A program made the translations under genes and the position numbers. A DNA stretch of 64,000 bases from Ventricola sp017626895 (GTDB lineage: Bacteria > Bacillota > Clostridia > Christensenellales > Aristaeellaceae): positions 59,352-123,351 of the forward strand of contig JAGAHV010000159.1 in the NCBI GenBank assembly GCA_017626895.1. Reading direction: 5' to 3'. Positions 17,441-25,887 of the stretch are shown piece by piece (position 1 is the stretch's first letter; the number at the start of each line of letters is the position of its first letter). The notes below the pieces were generated by a model. It saw nothing but the letters and a program-made list of their open reading frames with translations, had not been told where the DNA came from and made no database searches.

Positions 17441-18576
17441 CTATTCGCGGCTTTCTGACCCTCATGGTCGGGGCGACGCTGATTCTGATCGGCCTCTCTA
17501 CCGGAAACAGCGCCTGCATGCTAACCGGGGGAATTGCGGCCTCTGCCCTGAGTCTGATGTTTCTCAGCATCCTGATATCTGCCCTTTCCCTTCGGGTTAC
17601 CCAGCAGATTTCCCCTCAGGAGGTACTGAGGCAGAACACGTGCCAGCTCAATACCCGCTTTTTCATGCTCTCTCTTTTGCCTCTGGCCCCGCTGGTCATG
17701 GATGTCCAGCTGCCCTCCGGCCGTCATTCTGCCTACCTGATCCATCCCCGGCCCTTTGGCCGTACAGATGCCACCAATGAATTTGTCTGTCCGCATGTCG
17801 GCGAGTTTTCCGTCGGCATCCAGACCATTACCCTGCACGACAGTCTGGGGATGTTCCGGTTCAGGCGCCGGGTGAAGGGACTGGAAAAGATTCGCATTCT
17901 CCCCCAGGCCGCCGCCGTCTCGCCTGTCCCCATCAAGCCGGGCAGCGAGGAAGGTCCCGCTTCGGCGTATGCCACCACGGACTATACCACGCCGGACAGC
18001 ATCCGCGGCTGGGTGGAGGGAGATGAACTCAAGCGTGTTCACTGGAAGCTCTCTGCCAGCCGGCGCACGCTGCTGGTGCGAACCTATGAACAGCAGAACC
18101 GGCCGGATACCCTGATTCTCCTTAACACCGGCGGCATTGATCCGGAAAATCTGCGCTCGGCCTTTGTGATAGACGCCCTCACGGAAAGCTGTGCCGGAAC
18201 CGTGTCACACCTGCTGAGTGAAAACCGGCCGGTCTGCATTCCCATTACCCGGACCGGCGGCGAAATTCGGGGCGAAAGCATGCGGGCCTTTGACAGCATC
18301 CAGCGAATGCTCGCCCAGCTTGAATTCACGGCCCAGGATCACTTTCCCGAGACCCTTGAACTGGCTGCCCCGCGTCTGCAGCGCTCCGGCACGCTCCTGA
18401 TCTTTTCCCCTGTCATTACACCGCATATTACCGAAGCAGTTATCCGCCTGTCCCTGTTTGGTACAGGCATCCGCTTTACCCTTGCCTGCCGTGAGGAAAT
18501 TCCCAAAAACGAAATGAAACTGCTTCAAATGCTTGTTGCCGCCAATATTGAAACATTTCAGGTGTCGATATCATAA
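17437..18576 (+). CDS. DUF58 domain protein
   Basis: 379 residues, membrane anchored by two N-terminal helices (GFLTLMVGATLILIGLSTG and a second at about 33-55). The DUF58 core RGWVEGDELKRVHWKLSASR followed by TLLVRTYEQQ is textbook; this family sits beside MoxR ATPases and transglutaminase-like proteins and has a VWA-like fold. The start is the ATG overlapping the MoxR stop, and the TAA stop overlaps the next ATG (TAATG), so all three genes are translationally coupled. The client process is unknown; an envelope role is inference. Confidence 0.93.
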   Translation: MTIRGFLTLMVGATLILIGLSTGNSACMLTGGIAASALSLMFLSILISALSLRVTQQISPQEVLRQNTCQLNTRFFMLSLLPLAPLVMDVQLPSGRHSAYLIHPRPFGRTDATNEFVCPHVGEFSVGIQTITLHDSLGMFRFRRRVKGLEKIRILPQAAAVSPVPIKPGSEEGPASAYATTDYTTPDSIRGWVEGDELKRVHWKLSASRRTLLVRTYEQQNRPDTLILLNTGGIDPENLRSAFVIDALTESCAGTVSHLLSENRPVCIPITRTGGEIRGESMRAFDSIQRMLAQLEFTAQDHFPETLELAAPRLQRSGTLLIFSPVITPHITEAVIRLSLFGTGIRFTLACREEIPKNEMKLLQMLVAANIETFQVSIS

Positions 18577-20870
18577 TGAATGGTTCTGTATTTCAGTTTC
18601 GAAAGCATTCTTTCTATGCCCTGCTGCTCTCGCTGTGCCTCGGTTTCGGGCTGGCCTGTCCGCTCCATCTGATTCTCGGACTGACCCCCCGGCCTTTGCT
18701 GGTGCTGGGAATTTCTCTGGGTGTTTCCCTTCTGTTTTTTCTCTCCCGGGGAATCCGGCACCTCAAACTGCTCCCCTATCCGGTGATTCTCGGCTTTTCG
18801 GCCTTTATCCTGTTCATTCACAGAGGGGATGCCGTTCCTTTCTGGAACGCCCTGATTCTGACCCTGAACGGATCACCGGCGCCGCTTTCAGCCTGGTCCT
18901 ATCCGCTGACCATTCTGCTGACACTGTTCCTTTCCACCGTCGCATGCGCCGTTGCTGCCGGAGAGGAACCCTACCTCTCCATCCTGCCTCTTTCCCTGCT
19001 CATTTTCATCCCCATTGCCATGGGAAAGAGCGGCATCAGTCCGTTATGGCTTCTGCCCTGCATTCTCGCCATCCTGCTCTCTTTCCGCGAAAGCAGCACA
19101 CGGTATCTTGCCTCCATCCTCTCTGCCGCGGCAGCCATCGCACTGGCCATGCTCATTATGCCCCTGCTCCCTTCCGGCAATTCCGCTCTGGAATCGGTCG
19201 CCGGCAATGTTCGCAAGGCCATCGATGATTATCTGTTCTTTACCGATGCCAGAACGACCTTTTCTCTGTTCAGCACCGGCTGGCAGCCCTACGGGGCTAA
19301 CCGTCTCGGCGGCAAGGTATCTCCCTCCGATTCGAAAGTCATGCAGGTTTTTGCCAGCGGACCCGTTCTGCTGAGAGGCACCGCGCTCAACGAGTATGAT
19401 GGTTTTTCCTGGCAGGATACCATCGGCGGACGCCGTTACCTGTTTATCGATCCAAGGTTCATCACCCTGCGGCGGAATCTGTTCGATTCCAACCGTCCGG
19501 CGAAATCCATTTCCGCCCGTTTCCCCGCTGAGGAATCCATCCGCGTGTACATGGAATCGGACAGTACCAGCACGCTTTTCGTCACCCAGCGGTTCAGCAG
19601 CCTCAGCGGTCAGGGAATCGTTCCCTATTTTTCCCCGGCAAGCGAGCTGTTTGCCACCGATTCCCTGACCGCCGATACCCTGTATGATTTTAACGGTATC
19701 CGGTTGACGGCGCAGACAGAAGGCATTCGTGATCTCGTCCTTGATGCCGCTGCCACCTCAGATTCCTGGCTGGAGGAAACCATTCGGGAACAGTACCTTT
19801 CCGTTCCGGAAATCGTGGAGGAGGACGTGTACCGTCTGGCGGGTGAGATCACATCAAATGCCCGGACAGATTTTGACCGGGCCCTGGCCCTTTCCACTTA
19901 CCTTGCCACACATTACCAATACACGCTGGATCAGGGAGAACCGCCCGCTTCCCGGGACTTCGTTTCCTGGTTTCTGCTTACGGAAAAGCGAGGCTACTGC
20001 ACCTCTTTTGCCAGCAGCCTCGCCATCCTGGCCCGGACCATCGGCCTGCCGGCCAGATATATTGAGGGCTATTCAGCCCGGCCCGGTCAGGACGGAATTG
20101 CCTATGTGACGCAGGAAAATGCCCATGCCTGGTGTGAAATCTATTTTTCCGGCTTTGGCTGGCTCCCCTTTGACCCTACTCCCGGGCCCAATTCCGGAAC
20201 GGACAACAGCGGACAAAGCCTGCCCGGTAATTCACCCAGTCCATCTCCCTCTCCTTCTCCGTCACAGTCACCCTCTCCCTCTCCGCCGCCGGATGCAACA
20301 CCAACCCCCTCTCCGTCCCCGGCAAATTCCCAGGATCCATCCCCGACCCTTTCTCCTACTCCGACGCCCACGCCTACACCGGAACCGACTCCCACCGTTC
20401 CGCCGGAGGATCCGGAGAATGAGGACAATCCCCAGGACCGCCGGATCTTTTTCCTTCTTTTGATTTTCCTTCTTCTGTTGCTTCTGGTCGCCCTTGCAGC
20501 CCTGCGCCTGTACACCTCAACACCTGCCTATCTCTGTCAGCGGCAGAAAGGACGCCGCAATGCACTGCTTGTTTATTATGCGGCTGTTCTGCAGGTTCTG
20601 CACTGCATGCGCATTCATCCGGACAATGGTGAGGCACCCGCCACTTTCCTTGCGCGCATTCCCGGGCTGCTGCCCGAACCCATCCGGACAGATGCGTTCA
20701 GTGATTCGGTCTGTCATGCCGGTTACAGTCCCCGCAAACCTTCCCGTAAAGAGCTTGAGCAGGCAGAGGAATTCTATCGGTCACTGACCGGACAGATGTC
20801 GATTCCGGCACGTCTGCGTCTTCTCAAAGACCGGCTCCTTCATGGCCTTCCCATGAAATCACTTTCGTAA
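18576..20870 (+). CDS. Membrane transglutaminase-like protein (TgpA type) with a Pro/Ser/Thr-rich linker
   Basis: 764 residues. Six to seven N-terminal membrane helices (about 10-210), an extracellular region, then a transglutaminase core: RGYCTSFASSLAILARTIGLP (catalytic Cys), then PARYIEGY, NAHAWCEIYF (His) and WLPFDPTPG (Asp). After the core comes a 70-residue low-complexity linker of SPSPSP and PTPTPTP runs, another membrane helix (IFFLLLIFLLLLLLVALAAL), and a cytoplasmic tail. The MoxR-DUF58-transglutaminase order is widely conserved. It probably cleaves or cross-links peptides at the outer face. The start overlaps the DUF58 stop. Confidence 0.94.
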   Translation: MNGSVFQFRKHSFYALLLSLCLGFGLACPLHLILGLTPRPLLVLGISLGVSLLFFLSRGIRHLKLLPYPVILGFSAFILFIHRGDAVPFWNALILTLNGSPAPLSAWSYPLTILLTLFLSTVACAVAAGEEPYLSILPLSLLIFIPIAMGKSGISPLWLLPCILAILLSFRESSTRYLASILSAAAAIALAMLIMPLLPSGNSALESVAGNVRKAIDDYLFFTDARTTFSLFSTGWQPYGANRLGGKVSPSDSKVMQVFASGPVLLRGTALNEYDGFSWQDTIGGRRYLFIDPRFITLRRNLFDSNRPAKSISARFPAEESIRVYMESDSTSTLFVTQRFSSLSGQGIVPYFSPASELFATDSLTADTLYDFNGIRLTAQTEGIRDLVLDAAATSDSWLEETIREQYLSVPEIVEEDVYRLAGEITSNARTDFDRALALSTYLATHYQYTLDQGEPPASRDFVSWFLLTEKRGYCTSFASSLAILARTIGLPARYIEGYSARPGQDGIAYVTQENAHAWCEIYFSGFGWLPFDPTPGPNSGTDNSGQSLPGNSPSPSPSPSPSQSPSPSPPPDATPTPSPSPANSQDPSPTLSPTPTPTPTPEPTPTVPPEDPENEDNPQDRRIFFLLLIFLLLLLLVALAALRLYTSTPAYLCQRQKGRRNALLVYYAAVLQVLHCMRIHPDNGEAPATFLARIPGLLPEPIRTDAFSDSVCHAGYSPRKPSRKELEQAEEFYRSLTGQMSIPARLRLLKDRLLHGLPMKSLS
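20230..20420 (+). repeat. Low-complexity coding repeat (Pro/Ser/Thr linker)
   Basis: CCN-TCN and CCN-ACN codon runs encode the SPSPSP and PTPTPT linker of the transglutaminase-like protein. Length variation between strains is likely. Confidence 0.75.
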
Positions 20871-20876
20871 AACCAG

Positions 20877-20906
20877 CGGCAGAAAGTCAGTCTTTCTGCC
20901 GTTTTT
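20877..20906 (+). terminator. Terminator of the MoxR-DUF58-transglutaminase operon
   Basis: CGGCAGAAAG/CTTTCTGCCG stem, loop TCAGT, then five T, right after the stop codon. Confidence 0.9.
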
Positions 20907-21005
20907 CTGTTCGGCTGCCGCCCGGCTCAGCCGGAATATGGACCCTGTCGGGGCTTTAAAATCCGGCTCTGCCAGGGGCTCAGTCCGGAAAATCGAATTT
21001 ATGCA

Positions 21006-21080
21006 TTGACAAGCTGTCTATATTCACCTATACTACCATGGCACTTGATCCTGTTACAATTAACAACGTTCGACAGGATC
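21006..21080 (+). promoter_or_regulatory. Promoter and leader inverted repeat of the esterase/ATP-grasp cassette
   Basis: TTGACA (21006-21011) and TATACT (21029-21034) with a 17-base spacer. Just downstream, in the leader, GATCCTGT (21047-21054) and ACAGGATC (21073-21080) form a perfect 8-bp inverted repeat around 18 bases, a possible operator or RNA hairpin. Confidence 0.65.
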
Positions 21081-21114
21081 TGGCAATTATTCACAGGTAG
21101 GAGTTTTATTTCTG

Positions 21115-21873
21115 ATGATCGAACAGTGGCATATGCCTGTTTCCGGTCTGCGCCCCGATTTCAATCGCCGCATCTATATCTGTCAACCGTTCGGGTATGA
21201 CGAGCAGCCGGAAAAGTGTTACCCTGTATTTTACCTCTTTGACGGCCAGAATCTCTTTTTTGATGAAGATGCCTGTTTTGGTAAATCCTGGAACCTGGGA
21301 AGATTCATGGAGGAATCCCGTGCGGAATGCATTCTTGTCGGGATTGAAAGCAGTCCTTTCGGAAATGACCGTCTATGTGAATACTCCCCGTTTTCCTATA
21401 CAGAAGAAGAACTCGGAACCATCGACAAGCGCGGTGATAAGACCATCCGGTTTATCCTTGATGAACTCAAGCCCAGAATCGACAGCTGCTATCGGACAAT
21501 TCCCGACCGGGAACATACCTATATCGGCGGCTCTTCCATGGGCGGTCTGATCAGCCTGTACGCCGTTACTGCTTACAACGCGTTTTTCTCAAAAGCGCTG
21601 TGCCTTTCGCCCAGTCTCTGGGTACATCCGAAAAAGGTCCGCAAGATGCTTCGGAAGACCTCTCCGCAGCCTCATACCCAGATCTATATGGATTATGGTT
21701 CCGAGGAACTCGGCAATCACGAGCACAATCGTGAAGCCCTTATTGAGACCGCTTCCCTTCTGCTCAATCTGGGCGTGGATCTGACTTTTCGCATCGAGCC
21801 GTACGGAACCCATTCGGAGGCATCCTGGGAACAGCGGATTCCCATATTCATGCGCTGCCTCGGCATTGCCTGA
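21115..21873 (+). CDS. Alpha/beta-hydrolase esterase (esterase D-like), first of the cassette
   Basis: 252 residues, PF00756-type esterase fold without a signal peptide. Seen: an early beta-strand block PVFYLFDGQNLFFDEDACFG, CILVGIES, the nucleophile elbow YIGGSSMGGLISLYA (about residue 142) and a C-terminal YGTHSEASWEQRIP supplying the His. The family cleaves small esters; in several known members the substrates are siderophore or acetyl esters, but nothing here fixes the substrate. The ribosome site is AGGAG with a rather long spacing. First gene of three on one strand, with hairpin elements between. Confidence 0.85.
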   Translation: MIEQWHMPVSGLRPDFNRRIYICQPFGYDEQPEKCYPVFYLFDGQNLFFDEDACFGKSWNLGRFMEESRAECILVGIESSPFGNDRLCEYSPFSYTEEELGTIDKRGDKTIRFILDELKPRIDSCYRTIPDREHTYIGGSSMGGLISLYAVTAYNAFFSKALCLSPSLWVHPKKVRKMLRKTSPQPHTQIYMDYGSEELGNHEHNREALIETASLLLNLGVDLTFRIEPYGTHSEASWEQRIPIFMRCLGIA

Positions 21874-21943
21874 AACCTGTCAGCGATAAGCACCGGATGA
21901 GCAGCGGTGCCGGAGAGCTAGTCCCTGCTCATAAAGAAGCAGT

Positions 21944-22018
21944 CCTGTCGCACAGCGACAGTCTGTAAAAATCCAGGCTTCATGCACTCTTGCTCCGGCA
22001 AATGACAGCTGTGAGGCC
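21944..22018 (+). repeat. Leader element, copy 2 (between the two esterases)
   Basis: Begins with a perfect hairpin CTGTCGC-ACA-GCGACAG (21945-21961), followed by CTGTAAAAATCC, GCTCCGGCAAATGACAG and TGAGGCC. Directly adjacent to copy 3, so the two form an imperfect tandem with a unit of about 76 bases. Confidence 0.5.
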
Positions 22019-22020
22019 TG

Positions 22021-22093
22021 CTGTCTCGCAGCGACAGTATGTCAAATTTGGGCCAGAACAAAGTCGCTCCGGCGAAAGACCAGCATAGAGGCC
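22021..22093 (+). repeat. Leader element, copy 3 (before the second esterase)
   Basis: Hairpin CTGTC/GACAG, then GGGCC, GAACAAAG, GCTCCGGCGAAAGACC and AGCATAGAGG, ending shortly before the GGAGA ribosome site. This copy is the best match to 1979-2051. Confidence 0.5.
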
Positions 22094-22112
22094 CACAAAG
22101 GAGACCCGAACC

Positions 22113-22871
22113 ATGGAAGTACGTTATTACAAAGAATATTCACCTGCGCTCGGCCGCGATATGGAGTTCAAGGTATATGGTCATCAGGGAAAACCCGTAC
22201 TGTTCATTCCCTGTCAGGCCGGACGTTTCTATGATTTTGAGAATTTCCATATGACCGATGTCTTTGCGCCCTGGATTGACAGCGGAAAGATTACCGTCTA
22301 TTCCATTGATACCATTGACAATGAAACCTGGGCGAATAAAGACGGCGACCCACGCTGGCGCATTGAGCGGCATGAGGCGTGGTATCATTACATTGTCGAC
22401 CAGATGGTTCCGCGTATCGGAGACCTCTCCGGCGAACGGAATCACTCCTATACCCCCATCATGACCTTTGGCTGCTCGCTGGGCGCCATGCACGCCGCCA
22501 ACCTGTTTTTCCGGCGTCCGGACCTTTTTGATTCCGTCCTGGCACTTTCCGGAATCTATGATTCACGCGAGAGTTTCGGGGATTACATGGATGATCTGGT
22601 TTACATGAATTCTCCCTGCGATTATCTTTCCGGCATGTCCCCCAACCATCCGTGGATTCATATGTACAACGAACGCCGGATTATCATCTGCGTGGGACAG
22701 GGTGCCTGGGAGGATATCCTGAAAGAAAGTACCGCCCGGCTGAAAGGCGTCCTTGAGAGCAAAGGCATTAATGCCTGGGTGGATTTCTGGGGATTTGATG
22801 TCAACCATGACTGGGACTGGTGGTATAAGCAGACCGCCTATTACCTGCCTTTCCTGATGGGAGAAGCCTGA
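22113..22871 (+). CDS. Alpha/beta-hydrolase esterase, second of the cassette
   Basis: 252 residues, the same length as the neighbour but a different subfamily. It starts MEVRYYKEYSPALGRDMEF; VLFIPCQAGRFYDFENF resembles an oxyanion-hole strand, MTFGCSLGAMHAANLFFRRP carries the nucleophile elbow GCSLGA (about residue 130), and a late FDVNHDWDWWY gives the His. Similar proteins are annotated simply as esterase family. No signal peptide. The ATG has AAAGGAGACCCGAACC before it. It is likely functionally linked to the ATP-grasp enzyme that follows. Confidence 0.85.
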   Translation: MEVRYYKEYSPALGRDMEFKVYGHQGKPVLFIPCQAGRFYDFENFHMTDVFAPWIDSGKITVYSIDTIDNETWANKDGDPRWRIERHEAWYHYIVDQMVPRIGDLSGERNHSYTPIMTFGCSLGAMHAANLFFRRPDLFDSVLALSGIYDSRESFGDYMDDLVYMNSPCDYLSGMSPNHPWIHMYNERRIIICVGQGAWEDILKESTARLKGVLESKGINAWVDFWGFDVNHDWDWWYKQTAYYLPFLMGEA

Positions 22872-22874
22872 AAA

Positions 22875-22934
22875 AGCAGCCCTGTTGCGCAGCGGCAGAG
22901 AAGCAAAATCCGTCAGAACCGGCAAATTACAACG
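22875..22934 (+). repeat. Leader element, copy 4 (before the ATP-grasp gene)
   Basis: GCAGCCCTGTTGC-GCA-GCGGCAG hairpin followed by CAAAATCC and AACCGGCAAAT, which matches the first half of copy 2 (GCAGTCCTGTCGC..., AAAAATCC, CCGGCAAAT). Apparently a partial copy. Confidence 0.45.
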
Positions 22935-22958
22935 TTAAGACCCGAAGGAGGTCCGATT

Positions 22959-24152
22959 ATGCAGAACTTTATCTTTATCTCGCCGAACTTTCCAACCAAT
23001 TACTGGAAATTCTGCTCTGAACTGCAGAAAAACAACGTCCGCGTTCTCGGCATCGGGGATTGCCCGTATGATCAGCTCATGCCGGAACTGCGCGGCTCTC
23101 TGACCGAGTATTACAAGGTTTCCTCGCTCGAAAACTATGAGGAAGTTTACCGGGCAGTTGCCTTTCTGATTTTCAAGCACGGCAAAGTAGACTGGCTCGA
23201 AAGCAACAATGAATACTGGCTTGAGCGGGACGCCGCCCTGCGCACCGCCTTCAATATCACCACCGGTTTTCATACGGAGGATATGCAGGCGGTCAAGCTG
23301 AAATCCGCCATGAAGGAATACTACGCAAAAGCCGGTATTCGCACTGCCCCGTGGCATCTGGTGGACAGCTATGATTCCTGCAGAAACTTTATCGAGCAGG
23401 TCGGTTATCCGGTCATTGTTAAGCCGGACAACGGTGTCGGCGCCAATCATACGTATAAACTCAGCAACGATGCCGAACTCGCCGCCTTCCTGACCGAAAA
23501 ACCGAATGTGCAGTTTATCATGGAAGAGTACGTGCGCGGCACTGTTCATTCCTATGATGCCATCATCGGACCGGACGGAAATCCGATGTTTGAAACTGGA
23601 AATGTCACCATGGATTCCATCATGGACATCGTCAATACCAACGGAAACTCCTGCTATTATATTGAGAAACACCTGCCGGATGACATTCGCGATGCCGGCC
23701 GTCGCACCGTGGCTGCTTTTGGTGTACGCAGCCGTTTCATTCATTTCGAATTCTTCGTTCTGGATGAGGACCAGCCTCTGGGCAAAAAGGGCGATATTCT
23801 CGGTCTTGAGGTCAATATGCGTCCCTCCGGCGGCTTCAGCGCAGACATGTTCAACTTTGCCAATTCAATCGATGTCTACAAAATCTGGGCAGACATGGTC
23901 GCCTATGGCAGCACCCTGATTTCCTCGGAAGGACGTGAGCATTTCTACTGCTGCTACTGCGGACGCCGTGACGGACTCAATTTCGTCATGGATCATGAGG
24001 CCATTATGCAGAAATACGGAAGCCGCATCAAAATGGTCCAGCGCATTCCGAAGGCCCTTTCCGGTGCCATGGCTGACATGATGTATCTGGTCAATGTCAA
24101 CACCCCGGAGGAAAAGGCCGAATACTATCACGACCTTCTGGAAACCTACTGA
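22959..24152 (+). CDS. ATP-grasp domain ligase
   Basis: 397 residues, carboxylate-amine/thiol ligase fold. ATP-binding blocks: KLKSAMKEYYAKAGIRTAPW (entry), GYPVIVKPDNGVGANHTYKL (phosphate loop), FIMEEYVRGTVHSYDAI, and the Mg site LGLEVNMRPSGGFSADMFNF (E-x-N). The C-terminal region contains CCYCGRRDGLNF and is unlike carbamoyl-phosphate or D-Ala ligases, so the product is unknown; such enzymes usually join an amino acid to another acid. A perfect GAAGGAGG ribosome site is present. Third gene of the esterase cassette, ended by a strong terminator. Confidence 0.9.
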   Translation: MQNFIFISPNFPTNYWKFCSELQKNNVRVLGIGDCPYDQLMPELRGSLTEYYKVSSLENYEEVYRAVAFLIFKHGKVDWLESNNEYWLERDAALRTAFNITTGFHTEDMQAVKLKSAMKEYYAKAGIRTAPWHLVDSYDSCRNFIEQVGYPVIVKPDNGVGANHTYKLSNDAELAAFLTEKPNVQFIMEEYVRGTVHSYDAIIGPDGNPMFETGNVTMDSIMDIVNTNGNSCYYIEKHLPDDIRDAGRRTVAAFGVRSRFIHFEFFVLDEDQPLGKKGDILGLEVNMRPSGGFSADMFNFANSIDVYKIWADMVAYGSTLISSEGREHFYCCYCGRRDGLNFVMDHEAIMQKYGSRIKMVQRIPKALSGAMADMMYLVNVNTPEEKAEYYHDLLETY

Positions 24153-24216
24153 GAAAGATCCAGCTGATGACAGCGTCATCCAAGAGCCATTTTCCTCTCT
24201 CCCCAATTGAAGCTGA

Positions 24217-24248
24217 AAAGCGGCGATGCCTGGCATCGCCGCTTTTTT
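24217..24248 (+). terminator. Terminator of the esterase/ATP-grasp cassette
   Basis: GCGGCGATG/CATCGCCGC stem followed by six T; a smaller GATGAC-AGC-GTCATC hairpin lies about 40 bases before it. Confidence 0.9.
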
Positions 24249-24278
24249 AACACATTCCAATTCACTCACGCAGGCATG

Positions 24279-25382
24279 TCATCCCCGGGCCTGACTCATA
24301 TACCGCTCGATTTCCCTCATCCTGTCGCTCTGCATGGCACCAAACGGACACCGCCGGTCACAATGCCCGCAATGGATGCAGTCACCGGCCGTTTTGGCCA
24401 GCGTCCGGTAATGCTCCACTGCCAGCTTGTCCCCTGCCCGAGCCAGATCATAATACTTGTTAATCAGGCCGATATCCAGTCCCTGTGGGCAGGGCTTACA
24501 ATGATTGCAGTACACACATTTCCCGGTCGCCTCAACCGGCGCAAAGGAGGCAATCGCACTATAATCCGTCTCCTCCTCTGATGCCTGCTCATATGTCAGC
24601 AGTGTTTTCACCTCCGCCACGCTCTGCGCCCCGGGCAGCACGATCATCACCCCGGGCTTGTCCAGTGCGTACCGGATACACTGGTATGCTGTCAAGGCCT
24701 GTCCAAACGGCGACTGTGCCGCATCCAGAAGCTGCCCTCCTGAAAACGGTTTCATCACGGATATGCCGATTCCCTCCCTCTGGCATCTGGTATAGACCTC
24801 TGTCCGTTCGCTCACGCCTCCATTGGCAAATTCTCCATGGCCGTAATCATACGCCGGATTGACGGAGAACATCAGCATATCCACCGATATCTCATCCAGA
24901 ATCTGCCGGATCACTGCCGGCGTGTGCGAGGACAGCCCCAGATGACGCACCACGCTCTGCTCCTGCAGAGAACGGATATACCTGTAAATGCCGTTTTTCT
25001 GATACGTTTTCCAGTCCGCCGCCTCGTCCTGACAATGGATAAAGCCATAGTCAATATAATCCGTTTTCAGTTCCCGCAGCTGCCAGTCCACCGACCTCTT
25101 CACAGTCTCAAGATCCAGTGACCAGCCATAGGTCCCATTGGAATAGTCCGCGCCGAAGTGAATCTGATACAGTACCTGTTTCCGAACATCTGCCAGTGCC
25201 TCGCCCCACAGGGTAAACGCTTTTCCGTCCCCCGCCGCAAGGTCATAATAGTTGATCCCGCCCTCGTATGCGGCACGAAGCGTAGCTATCGCCTCATGAT
25301 GATCCGCTTTGTACAGATAAGCAGATCCCAGGCCAATCTCACTGATCCGATCTCCGGTCTTTGCATGTTTTCTGTATCGCAT
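24279..25382 (-). CDS. Aldo/keto reductase with C-terminal ferredoxin-type 4Fe-4S motifs
   Basis: 367 residues. The N-terminal aldo/keto reductase barrel begins MRYRKHAKTGDRISEIGLGS and includes GGINYYDLA (catalytic Tyr region) and VRHLGLSSHTPAVI. The C-terminus has two cysteine clusters, CVYCNHCKPCPQG and CIHCGHCDRRCPFGA, typical of 2[4Fe-4S] binding. It is an NAD(P)H-linked or ferredoxin-linked reductase of unknown substrate, common in anaerobes; a relative lies at 46811-47932. The start at 25382 has GGAAAGGATTTGAAA; the frame upstream is open but without a ribosome site. Confidence 0.92.
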   Translation of the reverse strand: MRYRKHAKTGDRISEIGLGSAYLYKADHHEAIATLRAAYEGGINYYDLAAGDGKAFTLWGEALADVRKQVLYQIHFGADYSNGTYGWSLDLETVKRSVDWQLRELKTDYIDYGFIHCQDEAADWKTYQKNGIYRYIRSLQEQSVVRHLGLSSHTPAVIRQILDEISVDMLMFSVNPAYDYGHGEFANGGVSERTEVYTRCQREGIGISVMKPFSGGQLLDAAQSPFGQALTAYQCIRYALDKPGVMIVLPGAQSVAEVKTLLTYEQASEEETDYSAIASFAPVEATGKCVYCNHCKPCPQGLDIGLINKYYDLARAGDKLAVEHYRTLAKTAGDCIHCGHCDRRCPFGAMQSDRMREIERYMSQARG

Positions 25383-25887
25383 TTTCAAATCCTTTCCAGG
25401 CACAAGCCCGATCTTTTCTGCATTCAAAATCATCTGTCCGCTGCAGATATCCTGCATCCATGGGAACAACGACGAATAATGACTGTTCTATCATCGCAGG
25501 TACTTCCGTTCCGGAAAGTCAAAGAGATGCTGCGAATGATATTGTCCATTCGAAGCTTTGTCCGTTTCGCCCTGCCCGTTCCGGAGATCTGTCAGTTCTT
25601 CCTCCAGAAAACAGGAAATCATTGATATCGCTGACATCAACGTTTGAACTTTCAGAGGATGACGCCAGAAAAGCACTCGAATCTCATAGAAAAACGGCAT
25701 GAGAATTGGTTTTACACCACAGCAGAACCAAAGGAACAGACATCAGCTGCCTGCTCTTTACAGATAATCATCGAACCTGACGAGGGCGATCCCTGTCAGG
25801 TTCGATGTTTTTTCGTTATAACCACTTAAAGAAACGTTTTTGCGTGCCGTAAAACCATTTTCAATACGGTTCGATGAACTGCCTTTT
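25383..25887. other. Gene-poor interval with an orphan terminator
   Basis: About 500 bases between a divergent and a convergent neighbour. Small open frames on the plus strand (for example one coding ELSEDDARKALESHRKTA near 25645-25702) lack good ribosome sites. A strong plus-strand terminator at 25769-25813 implies a transcript I cannot assign, either a small RNA or a decayed gene. Confidence 0.4.
25769..25813 (+). terminator. Strong terminator with no assigned gene
   Basis: CATCGAACCTGAC and GTCAGGTTCGATG form a perfect 13-bp stem followed by a run of T on the plus strand. On the minus strand there is no T tract, so it does not serve the TIR gene. Confidence 0.8.

Noticed and set aside
22935..23744. 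Minus-strand open frame of 269 codons opposite the ATP-grasp gene
   Set aside because: No ribosome site or recognisable motif; the plus-strand gene has full ATP-grasp motifs.
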